Origin: Microbacterium sp. VKM Ac-2923 | Lineage (GTDB): Bacteria; Actinomycetota; Actinomycetes; Actinomycetales; Microbacteriaceae | Length of the DNA stretch: 64,000 bases | Assembly (NCBI RefSeq): GCF_022815605.1 | Contig: NZ_JALGRP010000001.1 | Span: 33,715-97,714, forward strand | Direction: 5' to 3' | Shown: one piece after another, positions 51,433 to 60,886 of the stretch | How positions within the stretch are numbered: position 1 is the stretch's first letter | Layout of the letters: each line of letters starts with the position of its first letter | Position numbers and translations under genes: made by a program | The notes under the pieces: generated by a model | Seen by the model: the letters and a program-made list of their open reading frames with translations, nothing else | Told to the model about the DNA's origin: nothing | The model's database searches: none

Positions 51433-53631
51433 TCAGCCGTCCGTTCCGGCCCGGAGAGCGAGGAGGACGGCGTGCTCGGGCGGGAGCAGCGGCATCGCGA
51501 GTCCGACCTCGCGCAGGAGGCTTCCGCGCAGGGTGATCCCGGGTCGGTCACCGTGCCACCACGCCGGTGGACGTGTCGACGGCGGCAGATGCTCGACGAG
51601 GAGCGGCTCGACGCGATAGGAGAGCTGCGGGTCGAGGCCGGGGAAGCGCACACGGCCGGGCGCGACCACGTCGCTGGTGCCGACGACGGCATAGGAGTAC
51701 AGCGCCTCTGTGCGATCGCTGGAGACGACCCCGGTCGCCACGACGGCGTCGTCGGGGTGGTCCACGCGCACGACGTCCCCGCTGTGGAGCAGCCCGCGGA
51801 ATCGCCGGTGAAGCGTCACCCAGTCGCGCAGCTGCGCGATCTCGCTCACGCTGGCTTTGCGCAGGTCCCACTCGATGCCGAGATGCCCGAACACGGCGGT
51901 CGCGGCTCGGAAGGAGAGGTCGTGAGTTCGTCCGGTGACATGGGATGCGCCGGAGGCGATGTGGGTGCCCATCATCTCGGGAGGGACGAGCTGGGCGGTC
52001 CACCGATTCATGCGTTGCCGGTCGAGCGGATCGATGTTGTCCGAGACCCACACGCGGTCGGTGCGTTCCAGCACGCCCAGGTCGACCCGACCGCCGCCGG
52101 ACGAGCACGATTCGATCTCCAGCTCGGGATACCGCTCGCGCAGGTCGTCGACGAGTGCGTAGAACGCGAGCGTCTGTGCGTGCACGGCGGGCCGCCCGTC
52201 GGATGCCGTCCCGGCGTCGATGAGGTCGCGGTTGTGGTCCCACTTGATGTAGTCGATCCGATATTCGTCGAGCAGGGCGAACAGGGCGTCGCGGATGTGG
52301 GCGTAGCACTCCGGGATGCCGAGGTTGAGCACCTGCTGGTGGCGGAACTCGACCGGATGCCGGCTCCCGGCGGTCATCATCCACTCGGGGTGTGCGCGAG
52401 CGAGGTCGGAGTCCGGATTGATCATCTCGGGCTCGAACCACAGCCCGAACTGCATGCCGCGACCGCGGACGTGATCGACGAGGGGGTGGAGGCCATCGGG
52501 CCAGACCTCGGGGGAGACGACCCAGTCGCCGAGCCCCGACGTGTCATCCCGCCGACTGCCGAACCAGCCGTCGTCCAGGACGAATCTCTCCACTCCCAGC
52601 TCGGCGGCGCGGTCTGCGAGCTCCGTCAGCGTGGGGAGGTCGTGGTCGAAGTACACCGCTTCCCACACGTTGAGGGTCACGGGGCGAGCGCTCCGGGGGT
52701 GGTCGGGCCGGGCGCGGAGGTGGTCGTGGAAGCGGCGCGCGATCCGGTCGAGGCCCTCGCCGTAGCTGGCGTAGACCCAGGGCGATCGGTACGTGTCGCC
52801 GGCGGACAACTGGATCTCGCCGGGGAGCAGGAGCTCGCCGCCGGACAGGAACTGCTCCCCACTGTTGTGTCGCTGCACCTCGTGGACGTGGTTGCCGGAC
52901 CAGGCCACGTGCATCGCCCAGATCTCTCCCGACGAGAACCCGAACCCGGGAGTTCCGGCGTGCAGGACGTAGGCGGAGTCCGCGCCCGTGCGGCCGCGTC
53001 GAGCTTCGCGCCGATGTGCGCCGACCACGATCGGATGACGTTGCGGGGCGCGCTCGTTACCCCACCGTCCGCCGAAGTCGAGGGTCTCGGAAGCGCGCGC
53101 GGGCACGGGGAGGCTCAGCTGCATCTCGTCGACCTGGTAGTCGTCCTCGCCGAGGTTCGTCACAGCGGCGCGCATCCTGACGAGCCCGCGGGGATCCATC
53201 TCCACCTCGAGGAGGAGCTCGAGGGCGGACTCTCGATCCTGGGCGCGGATGCCGACCCGCCCGCCGTCGGCGAGATCGACCGTCGGGGTGGTGGTGACCA
53301 CCGGGGCGCCGTCGACCGTTCGTGCGCGGACGTCGACGGTCTGGAACCTCGGCGACCAGGCCCGGCCGGCCCGGGACCCGCTGAGGCCGGGGCGGCCCAT
53401 CCACCCGCGCCAGTGCTCGGGCACGATGCCGACGCGCACGGGCTCGTCGGGCTCGTTCGCGGCGATCGGCGTGAGGGAGGCGCGGGCGAGGGCGTCGAGG
53501 TCGGCCGCCGTGACGAGCCCGGGATCGGCCCCCCAGTGCAGAACGGTGGGAAGAGCCCCGCCGTCGAGATCGAGGATCAGGGACACTCCGGCCGCGCGGA
53601 GCGAGATCCGGGTGAGGGGCTTCGTCGTCAC
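51433..53631 (-). CDS. Alpha-galactosidase, GH36 family
   Basis: A 732-residue cytoplasmic glycoside hydrolase. The nucleophile motif is IDYIKWDHNRDL and the acid/base motif VWVSDNIDPLDR; FVLDDGWFGSRRDD and LGLWFEPEMINPDSD are also family landmarks. It removes alpha-1,6-galactose from raffinose, stachyose or melibiose. Last gene of the sugar operon, 67 nt after the MalG-type permease. The GTG start has GAAGGAGA upstream. Confidence 0.95.
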   Translation of the reverse strand: MTTKPLTRISLRAAGVSLILDLDGGALPTVLHWGADPGLVTAADLDALARASLTPIAANEPDEPVRVGIVPEHWRGWMGRPGLSGSRAGRAWSPRFQTVDVRARTVDGAPVVTTTPTVDLADGGRVGIRAQDRESALELLLEVEMDPRGLVRMRAAVTNLGEDDYQVDEMQLSLPVPARASETLDFGGRWGNERAPQRHPIVVGAHRREARRGRTGADSAYVLHAGTPGFGFSSGEIWAMHVAWSGNHVHEVQRHNSGEQFLSGGELLLPGEIQLSAGDTYRSPWVYASYGEGLDRIARRFHDHLRARPDHPRSARPVTLNVWEAVYFDHDLPTLTELADRAAELGVERFVLDDGWFGSRRDDTSGLGDWVVSPEVWPDGLHPLVDHVRGRGMQFGLWFEPEMINPDSDLARAHPEWMMTAGSRHPVEFRHQQVLNLGIPECYAHIRDALFALLDEYRIDYIKWDHNRDLIDAGTASDGRPAVHAQTLAFYALVDDLRERYPELEIESCSSGGGRVDLGVLERTDRVWVSDNIDPLDRQRMNRWTAQLVPPEMMGTHIASGASHVTGRTHDLSFRAATAVFGHLGIEWDLRKASVSEIAQLRDWVTLHRRFRGLLHSGDVVRVDHPDDAVVATGVVSSDRTEALYSYAVVGTSDVVAPGRVRFPGLDPQLSYRVEPLLVEHLPPSTRPPAWWHGDRPGITLRGSLLREVGLAMPLLPPEHAVLLALRAGTDG

Positions 53632-53698
53632 GGGTGGTCTCCTTCGGAGGCGAGTCGGGTGAGCGGGGTCGAGCGGTGCGTCGGTCGGTGGCTGTCGG

Positions 53699-54550
53699 TC
53701 ACCCCTTGACGGCGGAGCCGGCGACCGACTGGACGAAGTAGCGCTGGAAGATGAGGAACACGATCAGCACGGGGAGCACGAGCAGCGTGCCGAACGCGAA
53801 CGTCTGGCCCCAGTCGACGGGGACGCGGGCGGAGAAGACGCTCATCTGCAGGGGCAGGGGGCGAACGCTCGGGTCGCTGGTCACCAGCGATGGCCAGAGG
53901 TACTGCCCCCAGGAGCTCAGGAAGGTCAGGATCGCGACGGTGGCGAAGACGGGCCGGGAGTTGGGCACGACGATGCGGAAGAACGTTCCCCACGCGCCGA
54001 GCCCGTCCAACCGCGCCGCCTCTTCGACGCTCTTGGGGAGGTTGAGGAAGAACGTGTAGAAGAGGAACACGCTGAACGCGTTCGCGATGAACGGGATCAT
54101 CTGCACCAGCAGCGTGTCTCGCTCGCCCTGAAGGAGGGCCATGAGCGGGATCGCGACGGATTCGAACGGCACGATCACGAGCAGGATGATGAGGATGAAG
54201 ACTTTGTCTCGTCCCACCCATTCGAGCCGCGAGAACGCATATCCGGCGAGGGAGTTGACGACGAGGCCGCCGACGACGACCACGACCGAGATGGCGACGG
54301 AGTTGAACATGAACTGCCAGAAGTATCCGGAGGCATCGGAGCTCAGCGCCTGGAAGACCGCCGCGTAGTTGTCGAAGGAGAGGTTGGTCGGGAGGAACCC
54401 GGCGAAGCCGTCCAGGACCTCGGCGGAGGGCTTCAGGCTGCCCACGAGGAGGTAGAAGATCGGAGCGAACATGAGGATCGCGGCGACGGTCATGAGGGCG
54501 TAGTCGCGGATGTTCGTGGCGGTACGACGTGAACGGGGGGTGGAGGTCAT
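53699..54550 (-). CDS. Carbohydrate ABC transporter permease (MalG type)
   Basis: A 283-residue permease with six spans and the CUT1 EAA loop EEAARLDGLGAWGTFFRIVVPNSRP. It starts with ATG overlapping the upstream permease stop by 4 nt. Forms a heterodimer with the MalF-type partner. Confidence 0.94.
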   Translation of the reverse strand: MTSTPRSRRTATNIRDYALMTVAAILMFAPIFYLLVGSLKPSAEVLDGFAGFLPTNLSFDNYAAVFQALSSDASGYFWQFMFNSVAISVVVVVGGLVVNSLAGYAFSRLEWVGRDKVFILIILLVIVPFESVAIPLMALLQGERDTLLVQMIPFIANAFSVFLFYTFFLNLPKSVEEAARLDGLGAWGTFFRIVVPNSRPVFATVAILTFLSSWGQYLWPSLVTSDPSVRPLPLQMSVFSARVPVDWGQTFAFGTLLVLPVLIVFLIFQRYFVQSVAGSAVKG

Positions 54551-55509
54551 GACTCGCTCCTCTGGCGAAGCAGGCGACGCTGCACGATGGTGATGAGCAC
54601 GATGATGAGGAACAGCACCACGGAGATCGCGGACGCGCGACCGAGGTTGTTCTCCGAGAAGATCGCGTTGGTCGCGGTGTACAGCAGCGTCTGCGTCGCA
54701 TCCTCGTTCGCCCCGGCGGTGCGGATCAGGATGTACACCTGGTCGTAGACGCGGAAAGCCAGGATCGTGGTGAGCAGGGTCACGAAGATCAGGGTGTTGC
54801 GGATGCCGGGGACGGTGACGTGACGGAACTGCTGCCATCCGTTGGCCCGGTCCAGGCGGGCTGCCTCGTAGCGTTCCTCGGGGATCTCCTGCAGTGCCGC
54901 GAGGATGATCACCATTTGAAAGCCGACACCCTGCCAGATCGACAGCAGGATCACCGACCCCAGGGCGGTGGCGGAGGAGCCCAACCAGTCCTGCGCGGGG
55001 ACGAGTCCGCCCGTGATCAGGGAGACCGAGGCGTTGAGGAGTCCGTCTTCACCGCGGTCGAGGATCAGGCGCCAGATGACGGCGACCAGGGCCATCGGGA
55101 ACACGACCGGCATGAAGAAGAAGGTGCGGAAGAACTTCACGCCCCGCAGTCGCCGGTTCAGGAGCACGGCGAGCACGAGGGCGAGCCCGGTCTGAACGGG
55201 GATGACGACGACGGCGAAGACGAGGTTGTTCAACAGCGACCGCAGGAACGTGCCCGAGAGGATCGGGTCGGTGAACAGGCGGATGTAGTGCGTGAATCCC
55301 CAGAATCGCGGGTCGCGCGCCAGATCGGCCTGCACGTTGAACAGCGAGAGCACGATCGCGGCGACGAAAGGGACGCCGACGAAGAGGACGAGGCCGATGA
55401 CGGCGGGCGCGGCCATGACGACCCCGTCGCGGGTGTCTCGCCATCGGATCCGGCGGGGGCGGGGGAGTGGCCCTGCGGGGGGTATCGCCGTTGATACGGG
55501 GGTGACCAT
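54547..55509 (-). CDS. Carbohydrate ABC transporter permease (MalF type)
   Basis: A 320-residue CUT1 permease with six spans and the EAA loop EERYEAARLDRANGWQQFRHVTVPGIR. The ATG has AAGAAGGG about 8 nt upstream. No ATPase is encoded in this operon; CUT1 systems often share a distant MsiK-type ATPase, which is expected elsewhere in the genome. Confidence 0.94.
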   Translation of the reverse strand: MVTPVSTAIPPAGPLPRPRRIRWRDTRDGVVMAAPAVIGLVLFVGVPFVAAIVLSLFNVQADLARDPRFWGFTHYIRLFTDPILSGTFLRSLLNNLVFAVVVIPVQTGLALVLAVLLNRRLRGVKFFRTFFFMPVVFPMALVAVIWRLILDRGEDGLLNASVSLITGGLVPAQDWLGSSATALGSVILLSIWQGVGFQMVIILAALQEIPEERYEAARLDRANGWQQFRHVTVPGIRNTLIFVTLLTTILAFRVYDQVYILIRTAGANEDATQTLLYTATNAIFSENNLGRASAISVVLFLIIVLITIVQRRLLRQRSES

Positions 55510-55537
55510 GATGCTGCCCTTCTTACGTGTGGTGGGT

Positions 55538-55571
55538 GTGGGGGTGCTCGCGGTCGAGCGGGCACCCCCAC
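55538..55571 (-). promoter_or_regulatory. Intercistronic hairpin after the sugar-binding protein
   Basis: GTGGGGGTGC pairs with GCACCCCCAC, and the loop adds GCTCG/CGAGC pairing. It lies between the receptor stop and the first permease start. Such hairpins commonly stabilise or partly terminate the message so that the receptor is made in excess. Confidence 0.65.
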
Positions 55572-55586
55572 GGTGGGTGAGGCGAC

Positions 55587-56912
55587 TTACTGCTGGTATC
55601 CGTCGTTGTCGGCGAAGTTCTGGTCGATGGTGGTGGCGGCGTCCTGGAGGGTCTTCAGAGGTGCGGAGCCTCCCCAGACGGACGAGAGCGCGCTGGCGAA
55701 CTGGGAGGTGACGGTGGGGTACCCGGCGGTGATGGGTCGGTACACCGCCACGCAGCCGTCGGTGATGGCATCCGAGGCGCACGAGTTCGCGAGCTGCTCG
55801 CCGAAGAGGGCCAGCGGGCCGCCCTCCTTGTAGAGCGGGTCGGCGGCGAAGGCGGACGCGGTGGCGGGCGGCGCGCCGTTGGCCTGCGTCATCGCGGTGA
55901 CGTTGTCGTCGTTGAGCAGGTAGTCCAGGAACGCGCCCGCGGCGCTGCCGTTGTCGGTACCCGCTCCGATGCCCCAGGTCAGCGAGCCGGCTCCGGCTTT
56001 CGGGCCGTTGCCGAAGTCGGGGAGAGGCATGACCAGCAGGTCGTCGCCGAGGGCCTCGCTGTAGGCGGGGTAGTTCCAGTGTCCGCCGACGCCGAGGGCC
56101 ACGCGGCCATGGGGGAACGCGTTGCCGTCGGCGTTGGAGTCGACGAACGGTTTCCAGGCGGCGATGTCGGTCAAGGCCTCGACGCTGGCCTCGGAGTCCA
56201 ACGCTCCGGCGGCGGTGTCGTCTTGGAGGAGGTTCCCGCCTGCAGACCACACGAAGGGCGCGAAGGCGTACGTTCCCCACTCGCCCGCCAGCCCGGCCTC
56301 GTTCAGGTCCAACGCCTTGCCGGACGGGCTCGCCGCGGCGAGGGTGGCGAGGGCGTCGGTGAATTCGTCCGAGGTCCACGCGGTGTCGATCGACGTCGGA
56401 TACGTGACTCCCGCGGCATCCAGCAGAGCTTTGTTGCCGTACAGGCCCATCGCGGAGTCGAATTGCGCGAGCGCGTAGAGCTCCCCACCGGAGGTTCCCT
56501 CGGAGATCGAACCGGCGGTGGCGTTGTCGATGGTCTCCGGCGAGACGTACTCGCTGATCGGGGTGATCTTGCCGTTGTACGCGAAGCTCGCCAGGGTCGG
56601 TCCATCGATCTGGAGGACGTCGGGCAGCTGGTCCTTCGGGGTGCTGGTGATCGTCGTCGTGTACGTGTCGCCGGCGATCAGGCGCAGGCTCGCGGTGATG
56701 TCGGACTGCGACGAGTTGAAGCCGTCGACCGCGGCCTGCAGCGCGGCATTCTCGCTGTCCTGACCCTGCAGGGCCCAGATGTCGATCTCGCCCGTGCCGT
56801 CGCCGGCAGAGCTGTCGCTCCCGCCGCCGGCGCAGGCGGTGAGGAGCACCGCGCTGGTGGCGAGTGCGGTGGCGGCGACGATGCCGCGTCGCGTCGTTCG
56901 TGTGATGTTCAT
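55587..56912 (-). CDS. Sugar ABC transporter substrate-binding lipoprotein
   Basis: A 441-residue CUT1 (family 1) solute-binding protein. Lipobox LLTACAGG puts the lipid-modified cysteine near residue 27. The body reads EIDIWALQGQDSENAALQAAVDGFN and later LPDVLQIDGPTLASFAYNGKI, typical of oligosaccharide receptors. AAGGAG lies 5 nt before the ATG. Likely binds raffinose-family or fructo-oligosaccharides, judged from its neighbours. Confidence 0.93.
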   Translation of the reverse strand: MNITRTTRRGIVAATALATSAVLLTACAGGGSDSSAGDGTGEIDIWALQGQDSENAALQAAVDGFNSSQSDITASLRLIAGDTYTTTITSTPKDQLPDVLQIDGPTLASFAYNGKITPISEYVSPETIDNATAGSISEGTSGGELYALAQFDSAMGLYGNKALLDAAGVTYPTSIDTAWTSDEFTDALATLAAASPSGKALDLNEAGLAGEWGTYAFAPFVWSAGGNLLQDDTAAGALDSEASVEALTDIAAWKPFVDSNADGNAFPHGRVALGVGGHWNYPAYSEALGDDLLVMPLPDFGNGPKAGAGSLTWGIGAGTDNGSAAGAFLDYLLNDDNVTAMTQANGAPPATASAFAADPLYKEGGPLALFGEQLANSCASDAITDGCVAVYRPITAGYPTVTSQFASALSSVWGGSAPLKTLQDAATTIDQNFADNDGYQQ

Positions 56913-57024
56913 CGTTCTCCTTGATGTGGATATCCGTCGTTGGACACGGGGTGCAGGCGGGGGAGGCGGTGGAGCATCGCGCGCACGCCTGCGGTGCGCG
57001 CGACAAGTGCGGGGGAGGGGGCGG

Positions 57025-58002
57025 TCAGGAGTGGGCCGCCGCGATCTCGTGCAGGTCGATCTCGCCCTGCGGCGAGATCGAGAACGGGATGGGGTCGGAG
57101 ATGGCGCTGCGGAAGCCCTCGGGAGTGCGATCGTTGTGGAACGCCAGCAGAGCCCAGCTCTCATCGCGGCGCTGGACGAGACGGCCGGAGTACAACGACT
57201 CCGACGTCAGCGGCCGTGCCTGCGACAGGTCGAACGGCCCGGTGGGTGAGTCGACGAGCATCGCCCAGGTGCCGACGTTCGGGTGGTCGACCGCGCGAGC
57301 GGTGGTGGTCGCGTCAGCCGAGCAGGAGAACACCAGCACACACCGGTCGCCGACCTGGGCAACCTGCAACACCTCGACGTGCGCGAAGCCCGCGCCGGGC
57401 TGAGACAGCGGGGGGCGCACCTCCCAGGTGGAGAGGTCGGTGCTGACCGCGTGCCCGACGACACCGCGATCGTTCAGATCGCCGTGGTTGGCGCGCGCGG
57501 TGACGAGCATGTGGAACCCGTCGCCCTCGGGATCGGCGAACACCCAGGGGTCCCGCCAGGCCTCCTCCTTCCACGAGGAGGTGCCCCACGTCTCATACCA
57601 GCGGGCGTCCGCCGACGTCACCGGGCCGGGGTGCTTGGTCCACGTCGACAGGTCGACGGATGTCGCCATGCCGACGGTCTCGATGTTCGCCATGTGGGGT
57701 TCGCCGGCGAGGAAGCGGGAACCGGTGTAGAACATCCGCCAGATCCCGTCGGGGCCCTGCAGGACGTTTCCCGTCCAGGTGGCCGTCTCGTCGAACGCCC
57801 CGGCGGATCCGACCGAGAAGGGGGCGTCCCGCAGCTCCCACCGGACGAGGTCCGTCGACACGGCGTGACCGATCCGCGCGGCGCGGTGTCGGCGGGACTC
57901 GTCGCCCAGGGACATCGGTGCGTGCAAGAAGAACAGGTGGTGGTCGGTCCCGTCGTCGGCCAGCCAGAAGTCCCACACCCACGAGTCGTCGAGGCTCAGC
58001 AT
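57025..58002 (-). CDS. GH32-like beta-propeller glycoside hydrolase
   Basis: A 325-residue five-bladed beta-propeller enzyme of the GH32/GH68 clan. Candidate catalytic residues are the first aspartates in SLDDSWVWDFW, the RDP motif in EAWRDPWVFADP and the glutamate in AHVEVLQVAQ. It probably splits fructosyl linkages such as the sucrose unit of raffinose. It is shorter than typical invertases (no C-terminal beta-sandwich). The ATG at 58002 starts right before the catalytic Asp segment; a GTG at 58095 is possible but would lie within the operator region. First gene of the operon. Confidence 0.82.
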   Translation of the reverse strand: MLSLDDSWVWDFWLADDGTDHHLFFLHAPMSLGDESRRHRAARIGHAVSTDLVRWELRDAPFSVGSAGAFDETATWTGNVLQGPDGIWRMFYTGSRFLAGEPHMANIETVGMATSVDLSTWTKHPGPVTSADARWYETWGTSSWKEEAWRDPWVFADPEGDGFHMLVTARANHGDLNDRGVVGHAVSTDLSTWEVRPPLSQPGAGFAHVEVLQVAQVGDRCVLVFSCSADATTTARAVDHPNVGTWAMLVDSPTGPFDLSQARPLTSESLYSGRLVQRRDESWALLAFHNDRTPEGFRSAISDPIPFSISPQGEIDLHEIAAAHS

Positions 58003-58086
58003 CGGGGGCACCCGCGTCCGTTCGTGGTTCCGCTTCGCGGTGTGGTGAGTGACACGGGGATCCTTCGGCGTTGAGGGTGGGGAGAG

Positions 58087-58150
58087 TGCTAACACGCTTG
58101 ACTAGTGAAGTTAGGCGCTTTAGCAAACCGTGTCAAGCGCTTTAGCAAAC
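58087..58150 (-). promoter_or_regulatory. Sigma-70-type promoter with LacI-type operators
   Basis: On the minus strand TTGACA (58131-58136) and TAACTT (58108-58113) are separated by exactly 17 nt, a near-consensus promoter for the sugar operon. GCGCTTTAGCAAAC occurs twice on the plus strand (58115-58128 and 58137-58150) and a diverged GCTAACACGCTTGAC lies at 58088-58102. The central AAGCGCTT is the CG-centred palindrome expected of LacI-family proteins. The operators overlap the -35 and spacer, and the LacI gene is divergent 47 nt away. Confidence 0.8.
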
Positions 58151-58196
58151 GGATCGATAGGCTGGGATCAGGCAGCGGCGATGAGGAGGTGCGCAC

Positions 58197-59273
58197 GTGG
58201 GGCAGAAGCGTGTGACGATGGCCGATGTCGCGCGCCTCGCGGGAGTCTCGACGACGGCGGTGTCGCTGATCATGAACGACCGGCAGGGCACCCGTCTGTC
58301 CGCCGATGCCGCTGCGCGCGTGCGCGCCGCGGCGGACTCTTTGGGCTATCGCCCCAATCTCACCGCTCGTGCGCTGAGCACGCAGAAGTCGCACGTGATC
58401 GGCTTCATCTCCGACCAGGTCACGACCGACCGCCTCGCGAGCGGGCTGATCCGCGGGGCGCTGAGAGAAGCAAAGAAGCACGGTCACGTTCTGTTCATCG
58501 CGGAGACCGACGGTGAAGACGGAGCGGTCGACGGAGCGATAGAGGCGCTGTTGGATCGGCAGGTCGACGGCATCATCTACGCCGCGACGAGACCGCATAC
58601 CCTCTCGGTGCCCGAGCTCGTCGGTGTCACGCCCGTCGTGATGCTCAACGCGACCGCGGAGGGCGCCAGAGGGGTGGTGCTGGCCGACGAGTACCAGGGC
58701 GCGCGCGACATCGTGACGCTCTTGTTGGACGCGGGCCACACGACAGACGTCGTCATCCTGGGGCGGTCTCTCGACCAGCCCGATGACGAGTGGCTCACCG
58801 TCGCGGTGCAGCGACGACTCGACGGGATCTGGGACGCACTGCGCTCACACGATGTCGTTCCCGTGGCCCAAGTCCCCGTCCAGCCCTGGTCGATGATCAA
58901 CGGCTACCGGTCCGTTCGCGCGCTGATCGACGACGGATCGGTGCCGGCCGCGCTCATCTGTCTGAACGATCGTCTGGCGTTCGGCGCCTATCGCGCGCTG
59001 GGCGAGGCGGGTCTTCGCGTGGGACGCGACGTCGCGGTCGTCTCCTTCGACGACGACGACATCGCCGTCTACCTGGATCCGATGCTGACGACGGCCGCCG
59101 CTCCGTTCGACGAGATGGGCGCCGCCGCGGTTCGCCTGCTGTTGGCGGGGGTCCAGCCCGAGCAGGAGCATCTCGTCCCGGTCCCGCTGCGCGTGCGCGG
59201 ATCCGTCGACGTGCCCCCGGACCTCGCGCGAACGTTCGAGACGAGTCCGAGCGAACCCGACTGGGTGCGCTGA
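58197..59273 (+). CDS. LacI-family transcriptional regulator
   Basis: A 358-residue repressor. Residues 7-27 form the helix-turn-helix (MADVARLAGVSTTAVSLIMN). The hinge helix reads TARALSTQKSHVIGFI, followed by a periplasmic-binding-protein-like sugar sensor with LADEYQGARD and ALICLNDRLAFGAYRAL. GTG start with GAGGAGG about 9 nt upstream. It is divergent from the alpha-galactoside/fructoside operon and is its likely repressor. Confidence 0.93.
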   Translation: MGQKRVTMADVARLAGVSTTAVSLIMNDRQGTRLSADAAARVRAAADSLGYRPNLTARALSTQKSHVIGFISDQVTTDRLASGLIRGALREAKKHGHVLFIAETDGEDGAVDGAIEALLDRQVDGIIYAATRPHTLSVPELVGVTPVVMLNATAEGARGVVLADEYQGARDIVTLLLDAGHTTDVVILGRSLDQPDDEWLTVAVQRRLDGIWDALRSHDVVPVAQVPVQPWSMINGYRSVRALIDDGSVPAALICLNDRLAFGAYRALGEAGLRVGRDVAVVSFDDDDIAVYLDPMLTTAAAPFDEMGAAAVRLLLAGVQPEQEHLVPVPLRVRGSVDVPPDLARTFETSPSEPDWVR

Positions 59274-59312
59274 TCGAACGCCGCACTCCTTCGCTCGAGG
59301 ACGCGACGCGCC

Positions 59313-60260
59313 CTACAGCTCGAGCGTGATCCGCTCGCACGCGGCCCGCGACACGCACACCATCATCGTGCGGTTCGCCGCCTGCTCCTCGGGCGAGAGG
59401 ACCGAGTCGCGGTGCTCCACCTCGCCGTCGACGATGGCGACCTCGCACGTGCCGCACGTGCCCACGCGACAACTGGAGGGGACGATCGCGCCGGCCTCCT
59501 CGATCACCTCGAGCACCGACCGCTCGGGCGGCACCGTCACGGTCACCCCCGACAGCATCAGGTCGACCTCGAACGGCTCCGTCCACACCGGCGGTCCCAG
59601 CACCTTGGCCTCGAAACGCTCGACGTGCAGGCTGCCGCCGGGCCAGGCCGACATGGCATCCTCGAGCGCCTCGAGCAGGCGCGCCGGCCCGCACGAATAG
59701 ACGACCGTGCGTGCGACAGGCGCGGCGAAGCGGGCGGCCAGATCGAGGCGGCGTCCCTCGTCGGCGGCATACACCTCGACCCGCTCGTCGTACCGCTCGG
59801 CGAGCTCGTCGACGAACGCCATGGTCCGGCGCGAGCGCCCGGCGTACAGCAGCGTCCACGACGCGCCCGCGGCCTCGGCGGCCTCGATCATCGGCACGAT
59901 CGGGGTGATGCCGATCCCGCCGGCGACGAACACGTACGACCGACCGGCGGTCGGCGCGAACAGGAAGTGGTTCGCGGGTCCGCGCACGCGCAGCGAGGCT
60001 CCGTCGTGCGCGTTCTCGTGCAGCCAGACCGATCCCTCGCGCTCCCGCAGTACGCCGATGCGCCAGGTGCCGCGCGCCGCGACCGAACCGCACAGCGAGT
60101 ACTGCCGCTCGAGACCGCCGGGCAGCACGACGTCGATGTGCGCGCCGGGCGACCAGTGCGGCAGGGTGCCGGCGGTGCGCTCGAGGTCGAGCAGCACGAT
60201 GCCGTCCGCGGCATCCCGTCGGGCGCGCACCACGACATCGAAGGTGACGCCGCCGCTCAC
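59313..60260 (-). CDS. Ferredoxin reductase-type oxidoreductase (FMN/NAD/2Fe-2S)
   Basis: A 315-residue electron-transfer protein of the phthalate dioxygenase reductase/VanB group. Residues 1-100 bind the flavin (RQYSLCGS), 105-220 NAD (FVAGGIGITPI) and 230-315 hold a 2Fe-2S cluster (CRVGTCGTC and the later Cys in MMVCVS). Such proteins feed a Rieske oxygenase, but no oxygenase gene is in the window. Start GTG overlaps the regulator stop by 4 nt. Last gene of a four-gene coupled operon with XdhC. Confidence 0.9.
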   Translation of the reverse strand: MSGGVTFDVVVRARRDAADGIVLLDLERTAGTLPHWSPGAHIDVVLPGGLERQYSLCGSVAARGTWRIGVLREREGSVWLHENAHDGASLRVRGPANHFLFAPTAGRSYVFVAGGIGITPIVPMIEAAEAAGASWTLLYAGRSRRTMAFVDELAERYDERVEVYAADEGRRLDLAARFAAPVARTVVYSCGPARLLEALEDAMSAWPGGSLHVERFEAKVLGPPVWTEPFEVDLMLSGVTVTVPPERSVLEVIEEAGAIVPSSCRVGTCGTCEVAIVDGEVEHRDSVLSPEEQAANRTMMVCVSRAACERITLEL

Positions 60261-60886
60261 GCGTCGGCCCCCGTCGGCTCGTCGGCGCCACCGCCGTGCA
60301 CCCGTTCCTTCACGATGAGCAGTCGATAGGGCGAGCCGTCGGGTGAGTGCCACCGGTGCGGGGTGCCGGAGCGGCAGTAGACCGAGTCGCCGACGTGCAG
60401 GGTGCGCGTGCCGTAGACGCCGAACGAGATGACGATCGACCCCTCCAGGACGGTCAGGAACTCGTCTTCCTCGTGGACGTAGTGATCGCCGGGTTCCGCG
60501 TTCGAGCCGGCGAACTCGAGCGGTTCGAACCGGCGCGGACCGGTGGCGAGCAGTCGCGCCGTGCCCTCGGCGTACGGACCGATGACGCCTCCATCTGCGG
60601 CGACGAACGAGGGCTGTGCGTCCTGCTCGGTACGCGGAGGCTCGGATGCCGCGATGAGTTCCACACGGCTCGTGCCCAGGGCTCGGGCCAAACGCTCCAG
60701 GCTCGCCATGCTGGGGCGGGCGAGACCGCGTTCGAGCTGGCTGAGGAACGGATGCGACAGGGTCGCCGCCTCCGCGAGTTGGGTGAGCGTCAGCCCGCGG
60801 GCTTTGCGCAGGCCGCGGAGATGCGCGCCGAGCCGCTCGTCGCCGGTGGGGGCGTCGACATCGATCGCGGGGGCCATGGTGGTCAT
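60257..60886 (-). CDS. XRE-family regulator with cupin domain
   Basis: A 209-residue regulator. The helix-turn-helix covers about 18-72 (RLGAHLRGLRKARGLTLTQLAEAATLS, FLSQLERGLARPSM). The cupin covers about 120-195 (HYVHEEDEFLTVLEGSIVISFG, TPHRWHSPDG). It is a paralogue-like relative of the protein at 14079. ATG at 60886 overlaps the amidohydrolase stop. It probably senses a metabolite of the operon in which it sits. Confidence 0.9.
   Translation of the reverse strand: MTTMAPAIDVDAPTGDERLGAHLRGLRKARGLTLTQLAEAATLSHPFLSQLERGLARPSMASLERLARALGTSRVELIAASEPPRTEQDAQPSFVAADGGVIGPYAEGTARLLATGPRRFEPLEFAGSNAEPGDHYVHEEDEFLTVLEGSIVISFGVYGTRTLHVGDSVYCRSGTPHRWHSPDGSPYRLLIVKERVHGGGADEPTGADA

Noticed and set aside
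58003..58095. Upstream GTG start for the GH32-like gene
   Set aside because: It would place the start within the promoter/operator zone and adds a charged, non-family leader.
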